From contig QANU01011901.1 in NCBI GenBank assembly GCA_003254905.1, forward strand, positions 1,985,367-2,049,366: a stretch of 64,000 bases of DNA, in the 5' to 3' direction. This document shows positions 38,685-49,520 of the stretch, piece after piece; within the stretch, counting starts at the first letter, position 1; each line of letters starts with the position of its first letter. The notes under the pieces are model-generated. The model searched no databases. It saw only the letters and a program-made list of their open reading frames with translations, and was not told the DNA's origin. Both the position numbers and the translations under genes were made by a program. Source of the DNA: Nissolia schottii (Eukaryota > Streptophyta > Magnoliopsida > Fabales > Fabaceae).

Positions 38685-38696
38685 GGAAAGACCCTT

Positions 38697-40154
38697 CTAG
38701 ACAGGACCTTGGCCTGTTGGACCTGCCTTCACTCTCAACATTTCAGTCCTCTTACTTTTCTCCATCACTTCCACCAACCATTCTGCACTTTCTCTAATCC
38801 CTATCCTGCAATGACATTTCACAACCAAATCATCATATACTTATTTTTTTCCTTAGAAGGCAATGTAAAAGAAAATGGACCTCAGTTATGTCCATCTTCA
38901 TTGCAAATGAACATCACTCTCTAGATAAAGCATTGGGAAGTTGATCCATCTTAATACTTACCCATCATATGCTGACACGCCTTCGAACCTATAAACTCTT
39001 TCATCCAGCTTCTTTAAATCTAGATACTGTGCAAGTTCTTCAGATGATACTGCTTCAGGAAGGTCCTGCAATCGCTAGAATGTTGTTCAGGTGCAAGAGA
39101 TTGAACGATATTATGAAGCACTTAGATAACATGGAATGAGGAATCTGAGGATATAAATAAAATGATAAAAAGGGAACTAATAACAAGAGATTGAACATGT
39201 ACAGCAAGAATACATACTAGACTGTATTATAATTTTTTGACACACACATTATATATGACGGGGAAAGTCAATCAATAGGATATGGAACTAAGGAATTCGT
39301 TAGAGTATAAATGAAAGGTCAAACTTATATAGGACAAAAAGAGGCTATAGTTTATACCAGTTACACTCACCTGCTTGTTTGCTAATATCAAAAGAGGAGC
39401 TCCTTGTAGATCTACGTGCCGAAGTGCCTTTTCTGATATAATGATCCGAGTTATTAAATCATCACTCCTAAATGCATATTAAGTTTGCAACAGCAAGCCA
39501 AGACTAAATATTCACAAACACTGAAGTCAAATCTCACTAACCAAGTGCAGACTTTGCATCTTCAAAGCGGGAGGGACAAGCAGCATCTATAACAAATATC
39601 ACAGCATGTGCCTCTTCATAATATTTCTCCCAGATTGAGTGAAGACCAGGCTAATAAGTAAAAAAAAGTGCATCAATAGCCAATACATTTTTATCTTTCT
39701 CACTTCCAAACAAAGCAGCAACACAAAAACAGAAGGTATAGAAAAGAAAAGAGTAGTGGAAAATGCGAAAGTATGTTCTTTGCGTAAAATGACATAAGAA
39801 CATCAATATGGTGCATTACATACTTGACCTCCTAGGTCCCAGAAAACAAGTTTTGAATTTGACACTTCAATTCGGCCAATATTCAATCCAACAGTTGGAA
39901 CAATTCGATCATGAGGGAGACCTTCTAAGTTTGAGTAAGTAGACTTCAACTTTTCCAACAAAGTCTACAAAACAAAAGAAAAAGGAAAAAATGATGTATT
40001 ATTACTTATCAAGAACCACAGACACAACACAAAGTTGAGTATAATCCGAAAGATGCATTACCGTCTTGCCAGCCTTGTCAATGCCGAGAATGAGTACATG
40101 AAACTCAATCTTACTTATCATATACTTCCAGAATCCATAAAACAACGAAAACAT
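38697..40154 (-). CDS. ARF-related small GTPase (ARFRP1/ARL3p-like)
   Basis: Six minus-strand exons: 40154-40062, 39964-39824, 39650-39542, 39432-39371, 39065-38962 and 38805-38697. They total 205 residues, the usual length, with all phases consistent. All GTPase motifs are intact: P-loop GIDKAGKT (24-31), switch I Thr (IVPTVG, 52-57), switch II WDLGGQ (73-78), NKQD (133-136) and the SAYDG segment. The N-terminus is MFSLFYGFWKYM with no Gly2, so unlike ARFs it is not N-myristoylated; ARFRP1 proteins are instead N-acetylated for Golgi recruitment. Residue Ala28 (DKAGK), in place of the ARF Ala/Gly variants, matches ARFRP1. The expected role is trans-Golgi trafficking upstream of ARL1. The 5' UTR may be spliced. 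Its 3' UTR is interrupted by transposon copy 5. Confidence 0.92.
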
Positions 40155-41413
40155 ATTGTTCTCTTCTTGTTTAAGCTAAGCTTTTATATGATCTCCCCCC
40201 CTAATATGAAGTTCGCTACACACTAATCGATAGATAGCTCTTGTGCTCACAGTTCATTAGTCTCGGAATTCCTGCTGTAAAGGTTATAAGATGAATAGGT
40301 TTTTTGTTTTGAATTTGATCAGTACAACAGGATTTGATTAAAGCGGTTGTTAGAATCTCTAAGCAATAGCAGGTAACATAAATTGCATTGAATTCAAGGC
40401 ACAAAGCAAATCAGAATGAATAAGAATACAAACAATTGGTGAATTAGAAAGTGGGAGAAGAAGGAGGTCGATTCGAGGGTTGAGTTGCAGTAAGTGTGAA
40501 AAGGGAAAGAGGATAACAGAATGAAATTGTAACATAAGAGATAGATCAGATCAGGGAAGTGAACAGAACAAGAAGAAGATGATTAACAACATAATAATAG
40601 AGATTAGATTAGAGGAGAGAGGTGGTTTAATAGCGTTACCGGTACGCAAGCGGAAGACGGTGGCGCTACCTTTCTCTTCCCACTCACTTACGGCGGCGAG
40701 GCATTAACATATATGTGTTTCGTAAGTGTAATTCTTTCTTAAATTATAATTTACATAAGTTTGAACTATAAGGCGATTTTAATATTTTTGAAAGAAAAAA
40801 AGCTAAAATCGTCGGGCTTGGTGATTTCAAGCACGGTGTTAAAATCGTCATCTCCGTAACAATTTGAACCCCTTTTTCCATTTTTTTTTAAAAAAAATGT
40901 ATTATTTCGTATACAATTATAAATTTCGTACCATGGGCATATTAGAGGAATTTATTATTTTTTTAAAAATATATTTGTTAAAAATCCCACCGAGGAGGCG
41001 CCACTAACTGCAACAAAATTATAAATTTATTCTTTTTATATAAAAATAATTTTATCAATTTATATTATTTAATATATTTCTCAAGAAAATGTTTTTATTT
41101 TATTTTATTGACCTTTTGACATGTACGGTGTCTGGTTTAAAAGGGAATGGAGGGAGTCAAAATAGGAAATTAACGAATTAATTAATGATTAACAATATTG
41201 GTAATGGTAGCTTCAAATGCATCCAATCCAAGGAAAGCAAGTAGGTAATAAAAATGAGGAGATTTGGAATTGGTTTGAGGAAAGAAAAGATGTCAATGCT
41301 TCCCAATTTCTAAGAATCATCGGATCCGGAGCTGACGATATCTACCTCTCTTGCTTCCTGCCCTCCTTCCCCGCAACACAGAGTACAACAACTTCTTCTT
41401 CTTCTGGGTTGAC
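40155..41413. other. Divergent promoter region between the ARF-related GTPase and LUL genes
   Basis: The two genes are transcribed away from each other and share about 1.26 kb. The left part (to roughly 40700) probably holds the 5' UTR of the GTPase gene. At about 40802-40835 a CTAAAATCG/GGTGATTTCAAG pair resembles the CTGAAATCG hairpins seen elsewhere in the window. No further gene is supportable. Confidence 0.5.
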
Positions 41414-44400
41414 ATGGGAATTTCTTGGAGCAACAGTAACAGAAGAAGAAACAGTTACCCTCCCCCACTCCCCCCACATCTCCCTCCACCTTACTATTAC
41501 TCCTCTGAGACTCACCCTCACCCTCCTCTGCCACCGCCTCCGCCCCCTCAAGGTTACTACTTTACCTCAACAAACCCTTCCACCCCCAGCTACGTGGGTC
41601 CCCACCCTCTTCCCCCGCCACATCCCCATCCCCATTCATTCTATTACTCCTCAAATGGGTATGCCGCCACCGCCAACGCCAACGCTCCCAATAACTACGC
41701 CAATTCCATGGTGGGTCGGAGCCTTCAGTACCAGCCTTTCTACGCAAATCAGGGTGCTTCCGGTTGGGCCCAGGTTCGGCCCCCGCCTGGCCCTGTTGCC
41801 GCGCTGCCGCCGCCGCCGCCGCCGTACGTTGACCATCAGACCGCTAAGAAGATAAGGAACGATGTGAACTTGCATAAGGATACTTTGCGCCTTGAGGTCG
41901 ATGAGCTCAACCCTGATCACCACTTGGTCTCTTTCGTTTTTGATGCTCTCTATGATGGCAGGTAAAAATGCAATTTTTTTCTACTGTCTGAGATCTGTTA
42001 ACCATTAATTATCTTCTTAATTGTATGTGTAAGATGAATTTAACATAAAAGAAGGTTATTTACGGTTTCAATTTTTCAACTAATGGTCGCTTCAGCTACA
42101 AATTCAATTCTGCCCAGGTTGAGTGAACTCTCTTAATTGTTTCTATTTCTAACTATGCTTTTCTTTCTCTGTGATTTTGGTTGAACTCAAAAAAGCATAT
42201 TGAACTATTGTTGATTTAACTTGTTTTTCCATATTATAGCTTACGCTGGAGTAATTGAGGAAGTTGGTTGTTGTTTATCTTGATTAAGCTGCTTAGGTGA
42301 TTTGAGCATGAACTTTTTATGTTAGTAAAGTTGCTTCTTGAGGTATAAGCTGTCATGGATATTAGTATTGGTTGGATAAACTATAAACATGTAGAATACC
42401 TTTTCTTTTTTAAGTTAACATTGATCCAAGAAGTCATTATATTTTCATTGCTGATGTCTAAAGTCAGCACATATGCGATTTACTTATGTATGGATCATCA
42501 TGTATACCAAGAACCCAGTACAGTAGCATTTACATTTACGAATCTTATGGCTGTGTATGCTCTGATTGAGAGCAGTTGTATTTTAAGGTGTCAAAAGCAA
42601 TAATGCATGGACTGACTTATTGAAACTAATTCACATGCCAATGAAAGGACTGTTTGAAACAAAATTTATGGTTTAGAGTTGCTGTCAGTTTGATTGATTA
42701 TTTTGAAATGATTGTTCTTAGAAGATAATCTTTGAGGTGTGTATGGAAGAATATTTTCACTTGTCTGACTTCATTTTCCTTTCATTTGTAATTGGCAGCA
42801 TTACGATCTTCTACTTAGCCAAAGAAGAAGAAAAATGTAGGTTTATTCCACTATTCCCTGATGCATTTGAGCCAGTCACATTCGCCTTTCAGAAAGGAGT
42901 TGGCCAGCAATTTCGTCAGCCTTCAGGAACAGGCATTGACCTTGGTTTCTTTGAGTTGGATGATCTTTCAAAGCCCTCACCTGGAGAAGATGTATTTCCC
43001 CTTGTAATATGTGCTGAAACAAGTTTGAAAACTTCTTCAGAAGATGAAACTGCGGGTGATTCCATGATAGGCGAATCCCCTCACATGCAAATAACTCAAG
43101 CTGTCTTGGAGAAAAACAACAGCAGTGGTCCTTTCCAGGTAAAAGTAGTTAGGCAGATTCTGTGGATTGATGATGTTCGTTATGAGTTGAGGGAGTTGTA
43201 TGGAATAGGAAACTCAACAGCAGCAGACTTTGATGATAATGATCCTGGGAAGGAGTGTGTAATATGCATGACTGAACCAAAGGACACTGCTGTCTTACCT
43301 TGCCGACATATGGTATGCTTTCATTTCATACCTGCTTATATATAGTGTGGATACATTGGACATGATGTATGATGTAGAGCAGAGAGGCAAATAACTTCTA
43401 GATATAACTAGTTGTTGATCCTTCATATGATAACAAGTAATGATGGTTCATGCTCACAACCTTACCATCATTTGCATCTGAAAGAGATTTGTTATAGAAA
43501 ATCAAGTTCATTGTTAATATTTCTAAAAGACTAAAATGGGTTGATTGGTGATCCTTATACTGCATCAAGGTTTCTTTTCTTCTCCTGCTACCCCCTTTCA
43601 ATATGGTTTTGAAGTTGTGATCATCTATGTGTTGTTTAGAATCATAGAACACAGTATTTTATGTCAGCACTAATATATACTAGGGGAGAAATTCACAGTA
43701 TTTTATGCCAGCACTAATATATACTAGGGGAGAAGTTGATGTCTAGTGCTTCTCTTTCTTAGTGGCTAGCAAGGAATATAGTAATTGTTCGGTAGAGACT
43801 ACTACACACAGTTGTTATTTCACATCACTGTGTGTATTATTTTGCATTGTATTCTGTTACAACTGGTACCAAGGGAAAGAAAATAGCTGAAATATCCTCT
43901 GTATTTTATTTAGAAAAAACTGAAATTCCAATGGGGAATTCAGGACAGAACCGCACAAGAAAAAATAGCAGAAAGCACACGTAAAAACAGCAAAGTAACA
44001 TCTGGGAGTAAGGTTCCCTTGGCCCTCGTATTTTCCACTCAGGTTCTGAATGATGATCTTTTCTTTTCCCCCTAATCTGCACTTATACTCCTCAATAGGA
44101 AAGAATCAAGGAATGTGCTTGATTTTCTCTTGAAATTCCTCACTTCCCTATTTTTTCTCTAACTAATTTATTATTGATTTATTCTTTCCCCTAATTCTCC
44201 TAATCCCTGATTTGTTGCCCATAAATCAGTTATTGCTCTTTCCTTTCTTGTGTCTTCTGGAATAATGAAAAGGAATGGGAATTATTTTCTTTCCTTTCTG
44301 GTTAGCCAGCTCAGTTTCAGCGGTTGGGTACGTAACATATTCACTTTACTACTTTGATTATTCTCACATTACATCTGTTGTATTTTCCAGTGTATGTGCA

Positions 44401-44504
44401 GTGAATGTGCAAAAGCTTTGCGGTTGCAATCAAATAAATGCCCTATCTGCCGCCAACCTATTGAGGAACTTATAGAGATCAAGATAAACAATGTTGACCA
44501 ATGA
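41414..44504 (+). CDS. LOG2-like RING-type E3 ubiquitin ligase (LUL family)
   Basis: Three exons: 41414-41961, 42799-43312 and 44391-44504, totalling 391 residues. The start is chosen at [12 protein letters not shown] because LUL proteins carry an N-myristoylation signal with Gly2 there. Residues ~12-140 are rich in Pro, Tyr, Ser and Asn ([20 protein letters not shown]). The conserved central domain runs from about 145 to 320 ([31 protein letters not shown], then [19 protein letters not shown]). The C3HC4 RING is complete: Cys336, Cys339, Cys351, His353, Cys357, Cys360, Cys371 and Cys374, split between exons 2 and 3. The Arabidopsis family (LOG2, LUL1-4) acts at the plasma membrane, LOG2 with GDU1 in amino acid export. 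From memory the positional counterpart is AT5G19080 (LUL3). Intron 2 carries a 44-bp tandem duplication. An ambiguous base lies in the 3' UTR at 44527. Confidence 0.93.
43650..43737. repeat. 44-bp tandem duplication in intron 2 of the LUL gene
   Basis: Unit 43650-43693 (starting CACAGTATTTTATGTCAGC) is followed immediately by 43694-43737, which differs at only two positions. Confidence 0.95.
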
Positions 44505-46420
44505 TATCTTTCTGCCCATTGTGAAGNTATATTCCTTCCCTTTTTTTTCATCTCTGCAGTCAGCTTATATATAGTTTTTCCCCTTATTTGTAAATTGTAG
44601 TCAATAATCTGTTTATAGTTCACGTGTAACGTGGTCAAAAGAAAATTAGACACTATGTGGTTCTGAGTGTTACCCTCGCCTATCTATATGACTATATTGT
44701 ACAGTTGATTATGCTTCCTTAGTTCTTGTCTGTGAGTGATATTTGAGAGAGGATCATTTGTATAGAAAACCATGTTTGGTTGCTGGAAAGCCTTCCTGTC
44801 CAATGAATTATGTTTGAAAATGATCGAAGGTTTAATTTAATCTTATATAGTGTTAAACATTATTGCTCTTCCTTTATGCTATTCATCATATTTAATTAAG
44901 GGGGTTAAAAATATAGAACTTCTGATCTCAAATGCCTTTGCTGAAAGAGTTGGTTTATCTCATGAGTGTGACATAGTGAGTATAAAGAAAAAAGCTAATA
45001 TTCTAGGCGTTGCACATTCTTTATCTTCTTTTCACTAACAAGAAGAAAGAGGCTCAACTAATGTTGCTATGCAAGGTACCTTACACGTAGGTGCAAATTC
45101 AGAATCTTCATAGCATGGCGATGCTTTCAGTTCAGACATTAACTCTCAAACAAACCAAGATGGGAAACCTATGAGTTTTTTTTATTTTTTCGAAGATCTT
45201 TTAAAATTGGTGACAAGATTCAAAATCAAGCGTATGAAAACGATTTTTTATCAAGAGTATGAAAACGATTTTTTTTCTCCCTCGTTTATGCAGATGGAAA
45301 TTACACTCTTCACATTCCTTAATTCAGTAATTCAACTGTTACATCAGCAAACGAGGAAGCTATGAATAATTGGAATGCGTTAGGAACAAAGTTTGACTGA
45401 ACAAAATTATAAAATCTCTGGATTTCAAAATTCTGATGATGCATGTAACACTTAGTTTAGAAAATGATATAGCAAATGGAGTAATGAGCGTTATGAGAGA
45501 TGATAAAATTCAAGCCCAATGTAAACAAAGCACGGAAGAAAATTCAAGTGAATTTATCTATAAATCATATTCAATTAGACAACTATGCTTCTGATTTTCT
45601 TCTAATCCTTTCTAAGAGAAAATTTTACATGAGGCAAACCATATTATGTGAGATTTTCCTTATGAGTTATGATAATCCAATTGAAGAGTAATTGTTGCCA
45701 AACGTGGTAAGAGCTTTTCCTCAGTAAAACACAGATGAATGATCTCCTAGTACAAGTTGTTAGTCCTCATTGAAGCCAAAGGCAGTGGTGACCAACACGT
45801 TTTAGAATTCAACACATACACGAGTTCCCCATACCTTTTTCTTTAGGTACATACAGCAAAAGAGAAAAAAGTTAAAAACCAAGAAGAAGGGTAAGGTACA
45901 ATACCATCCAAAGTTGATCCAAAACACCCAACAATTTCAAGACAATCGACTCAACATGTTTTGGTAACTTTTGATGCCTTTTACTTAGAAAGAAGCAGAA
46001 AAGTTAAACCAAGTCCAAGGTCTCAATCATAAAATGCTTGAATATACAGACAAAAGAAAACGTAGGCATCTAGATACTCTCTTTTGTCCTTCAATATTGG
46101 AGGCTACTACTACCGCTTTAGCATTTTGCTTTTTCCTCCTTAAGGTATTAACTGCTTGGAATGATGGTAATAAATTGAAGTATGTACATACATAATATGT
46201 TCTCTTCCAAGCAAGTAGAACAAAGGGTTGAATAGTTACCAAGAATCAAAAACTTTCCCTTGTGGTCAAAGCTTCTCAACACCTACACTCCATTATTAAT
46301 TTCCCATACCATACTAAAATTTAAACCCTATAGTGAAAAAAAAAAAAAAGAAGGCCATGTGTGTTATAGATGCAGCTACAACTACATTGTACTCTTCTAG
46401 GTGAGGGTCAATAAATACTC
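44505..46420. other. Intergenic, no supportable gene
   Basis: The LUL 3' UTR lies at the left. Short ORFs only; none has domain features. Confidence 0.5.
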
Positions 46421-46645
46421 ACTCTCCCCACCCTATATAAATTTCCCCCTTCTTCTCATCTCTCAATTTGTAAAATTCATATACTCTCTCCTCTGTCAAT
46501 CACTGTCCTAACACCATGTGGTTGCTCATGTGAAGCCTTCAACATAAATAGCAATTGGATTTGCATGGCTCCCCAAGTCATTCCTCAATGGAACCTTGTT
46601 GGCAGAATATGTAAAACTCATTATCCCAATTATAGATGGGCCTAG
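46421..46645 (+). other. Candidate small transcription unit: TATA box, CT-rich leader and short ORF
   Basis: A good TATA box (CCTATATAAATTT, about 46431-46443) is followed by a pyrimidine-rich leader (CCCCCTTCTTCTCATCTCTC), the usual look of a plant Pol II promoter and 5' UTR. Downstream are a six-codon ORF at 46516-46533 (MWLLM) and a 26-residue ORF at 46565-46645 beginning MAPQVIPQWNLVGRIC. No protein family is recognised. The unit might instead be a non-coding RNA, or the promoter may be fortuitous. Confidence 0.35.
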
Positions 46646-48839
46646 TAAACTCACCATAAATTTTTTTACCCATGTATAAATTACATGATATCACATATAA
46701 CTGTGCTGTGCCTGTCACAATCATATATACCAAAGTTTGTTCTTTCTGGGGTGGGATTGGATTTGGTTGCATTTGAGGTCAGAACAAGTCCACAATGGAT
46801 TTCACCAAACCCATCAAACAGTAAGCCTTTGGCATTACCACTCTCTTTCCACTTGGAGCCAAAATGGACCAGTGGATTTAGCCAAAATATTACTGCCTTA
46901 TTGAAACTATATGCACAACTGGCACTCACAATAATAAAAAGGCCCATTCCTTGTCAATAATTTAATTCCCCATGTCTCTTTCTTTAGACCAAGGTCAAGG
47001 AAAAAACCACCAATTTGCTATGGTTACCTTTGTCACACCACAATTCAAATACCCTTTGACGGGTAAAAGTGACATGTTCTTCAAAGAGATAAAGAGGACA
47101 AAACAAAAGAGAAATTCTTGTATGATCTTAGAGCAATATGTTATCTATGTTATAAATTATATAATGAATGACATTTTAACTAAAAATGGTGGATACCCAT
47201 AAAATGGAACCCATCAAGCATGACACTTCTAGATCGCATCAAAAACTTCTCGAAACAAAAAGGGACAAAGGGAGAAGGGGCTTGATCATGGTTTAGACTT
47301 TAAAGAATGGCAACAAATGGTTGCTTGTTGAAAAAGAAGAAGGGGGAACAAAATGAAGAAAAAAACAAGAGACCTAGAACGTGATTCATCAGTACCAAGA
47401 GGGCTATAGCTAGTTTTTCGGTTGCTTTCTTTCACCTAATTGCTGTTAAAGTTGTGCATATGCATGATTTAATCATCACAAGAGCTTTATTATTCGTAGC
47501 AAGCAAACATATGACCTATGTGTCTACTACTCAATTGCTTTTTGAAAGCCCAAAAAATGTGACAAGCAGCAAAACTCATTTTTCATTTCACACAAGTTTG
47601 GCACCAACACAAAGGAAAGAAAAGCCATAATTCTTGTCTCACCCACACTATTCCATATGCGGCGATTTTTACTTATTCTGCAAAATAATTAATTAAATCA
47701 TTGCTAATGTGTATTAAATTTTTTCTCCTCATGGAATAGCATACATAAATGTCTTCCTTTAGGCTAAGGCCACCACCCACTTTAGATCGTAAAGTTGGCA
47801 AATCTCATCTTACACGAAATTTTTCCTTCATTTGTTGATAACTAAGTATCAACGACGGATACTCCATGTTCAAACATTTAAACGTTACAAACAAGGCGCA
47901 ATTGCTCCTGCCATAGTAGATTATGCTTTTATTTTCTTAGTTATGCTAGCTAATGAACATTTTAAGAATTTATTCTATTGTCGTATATGATATTGGTTCA
48001 TTTTAAGAAGTTGTGTTATTTCTTCATTCATTCTAAACCTATATTGAAAAATACATAATTAAATGTCATTGAACAACTAAATAGAGTTGGTAATGAATAA
48101 TCGCTCACGCAGGTATAGTGTCTATTATGCTGATTTTTCATCTCTTTTATAGACCTCACATGTTTATCAGTATGATTGTTACTTGTCAATAATATTTAGT
48201 GGTACAAATAGAGAGTAACTAAGTGTATGTTTGGTATAGATATTATTTATTATAAACAGATGTGGAAAAAAAATTGAATTTCTTTCATTATAATTGTATA
48301 ATTGCATAAAAATCTTATTATTTTCCTTAGTCATGAGAAATAATCACACTCTAATGTTGTTATGTTTGGTCATAACCCTCACTAACCAGCAATGCTAAAG
48401 AGCACGATACAAGTCGCACGAAACTGTCTCGACATGGAAATCAACGTTGGTTATCTTAAGTTTATATAAATAAAAATTAAATACAAAAAACAAAACAAAA
48501 ACAAGTTAGTGATCTTGTTACACATGTGTCGAGCAACAGTTTTGTCGAACCAAACCTCATTTCCCTTAACCAATATTTAGTTAAAGAAAGGTTTGACTTC
48601 TTTTTTATAAAAAGTCGTTTAGAACACAATTTTTTTGTTAGTAATACAAACCAAATGCGCACTACTACATCTAGGGCATAACTCTCGGAATAGAAAAAGA
48701 TTTATGGCCTGAGAGTTATGTTCCCTAAACGACGTACAAAAGATAAAATGTAGAACAAGTCAAATACCTTCTGAATTTTTTGATTGAAATCGTTTTTTTT
48801 TCTCTCTCTCCACTTAATATCAACCCCAACCCATTATTA
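46646..48839. other. Intergenic, no supportable gene
   Basis: Overlapping ORFs on both strands at 46578-46960 have no recognisable product. A short hairpin with CACTA-like outer bases occurs at 48663-48727. The rest is AT-rich. Confidence 0.45.
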
Positions 48840-49520
48840 GGTATCAAAGCATTTTGGTGGGGTAAATACATAGGGGGGAGTGATATTCCGTATATGGGGG
48901 AGGAAATTTTACAGATGTATGGGATGATAACCTGAAATCGGTTGTAGATGATCCGATTTCAGCACCAAAAAAAAGGGGGGATGAAATCGGGCCCAGGTAG
49001 GCCGATTCCAGAACTGGGGGAATCTCAAAAAAGCAGCGGTGGTAGGGATGAAATCGACAGGGAGTGGGCCGATTTCAGCCCCTGCCACATCAACATCCCA
49101 TCAGTCCCATCGGACCAGAGAGAGGAGGTTCGTCAGGCGCAGAGCACGCGGGGGGAGGGGGAGCACGCGGAGAGTGAGGGAGAGAGAGGGAAAAGAGAAA
49201 GAGAGGAGGAAGAGAAAGAGGGGGAATAGTGAGAATTTTTCCTATAAATTCTCTCCACCTGCACTTTACACACACACATTAGCCAACCTCCCTTCAATAC
49301 TTGTTTCCATTTCTTCTTTTTGTTGTAATTTCATTTTCCTTACCTTCAAGTTAATTTTAATTAGGTAGGTTCTAAATTTAGATTATATGATTTTATTTTT
49401 TGAATTGGTTATCTTTTTGTATTGCGAGATAATTTTTGTTGTAATTATTAAGCTGTTAAGCTGTTTTTTAATTCTAAATTTAATTTTAAGTTAAGTTTAA
49501 AAATACATTGGTCGTTTAGA

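Noticed and set aside
41217-41855. 212-codon plus-strand ORF overlapping LUL exon 1 in another frame
   Set aside because: The overlapping frame encodes the conserved LUL N-terminus and central domain; Pro/Thr-rich text in this frame comes from the CCN codons of the real gene.
46984-47004. GACCAAGGTCAAGGAAA resembling the complement of the TAS3 tasiR-ARF sequence
   Set aside because: Only a partial match, no second tasiRNA in register and no miR390 sites nearby.
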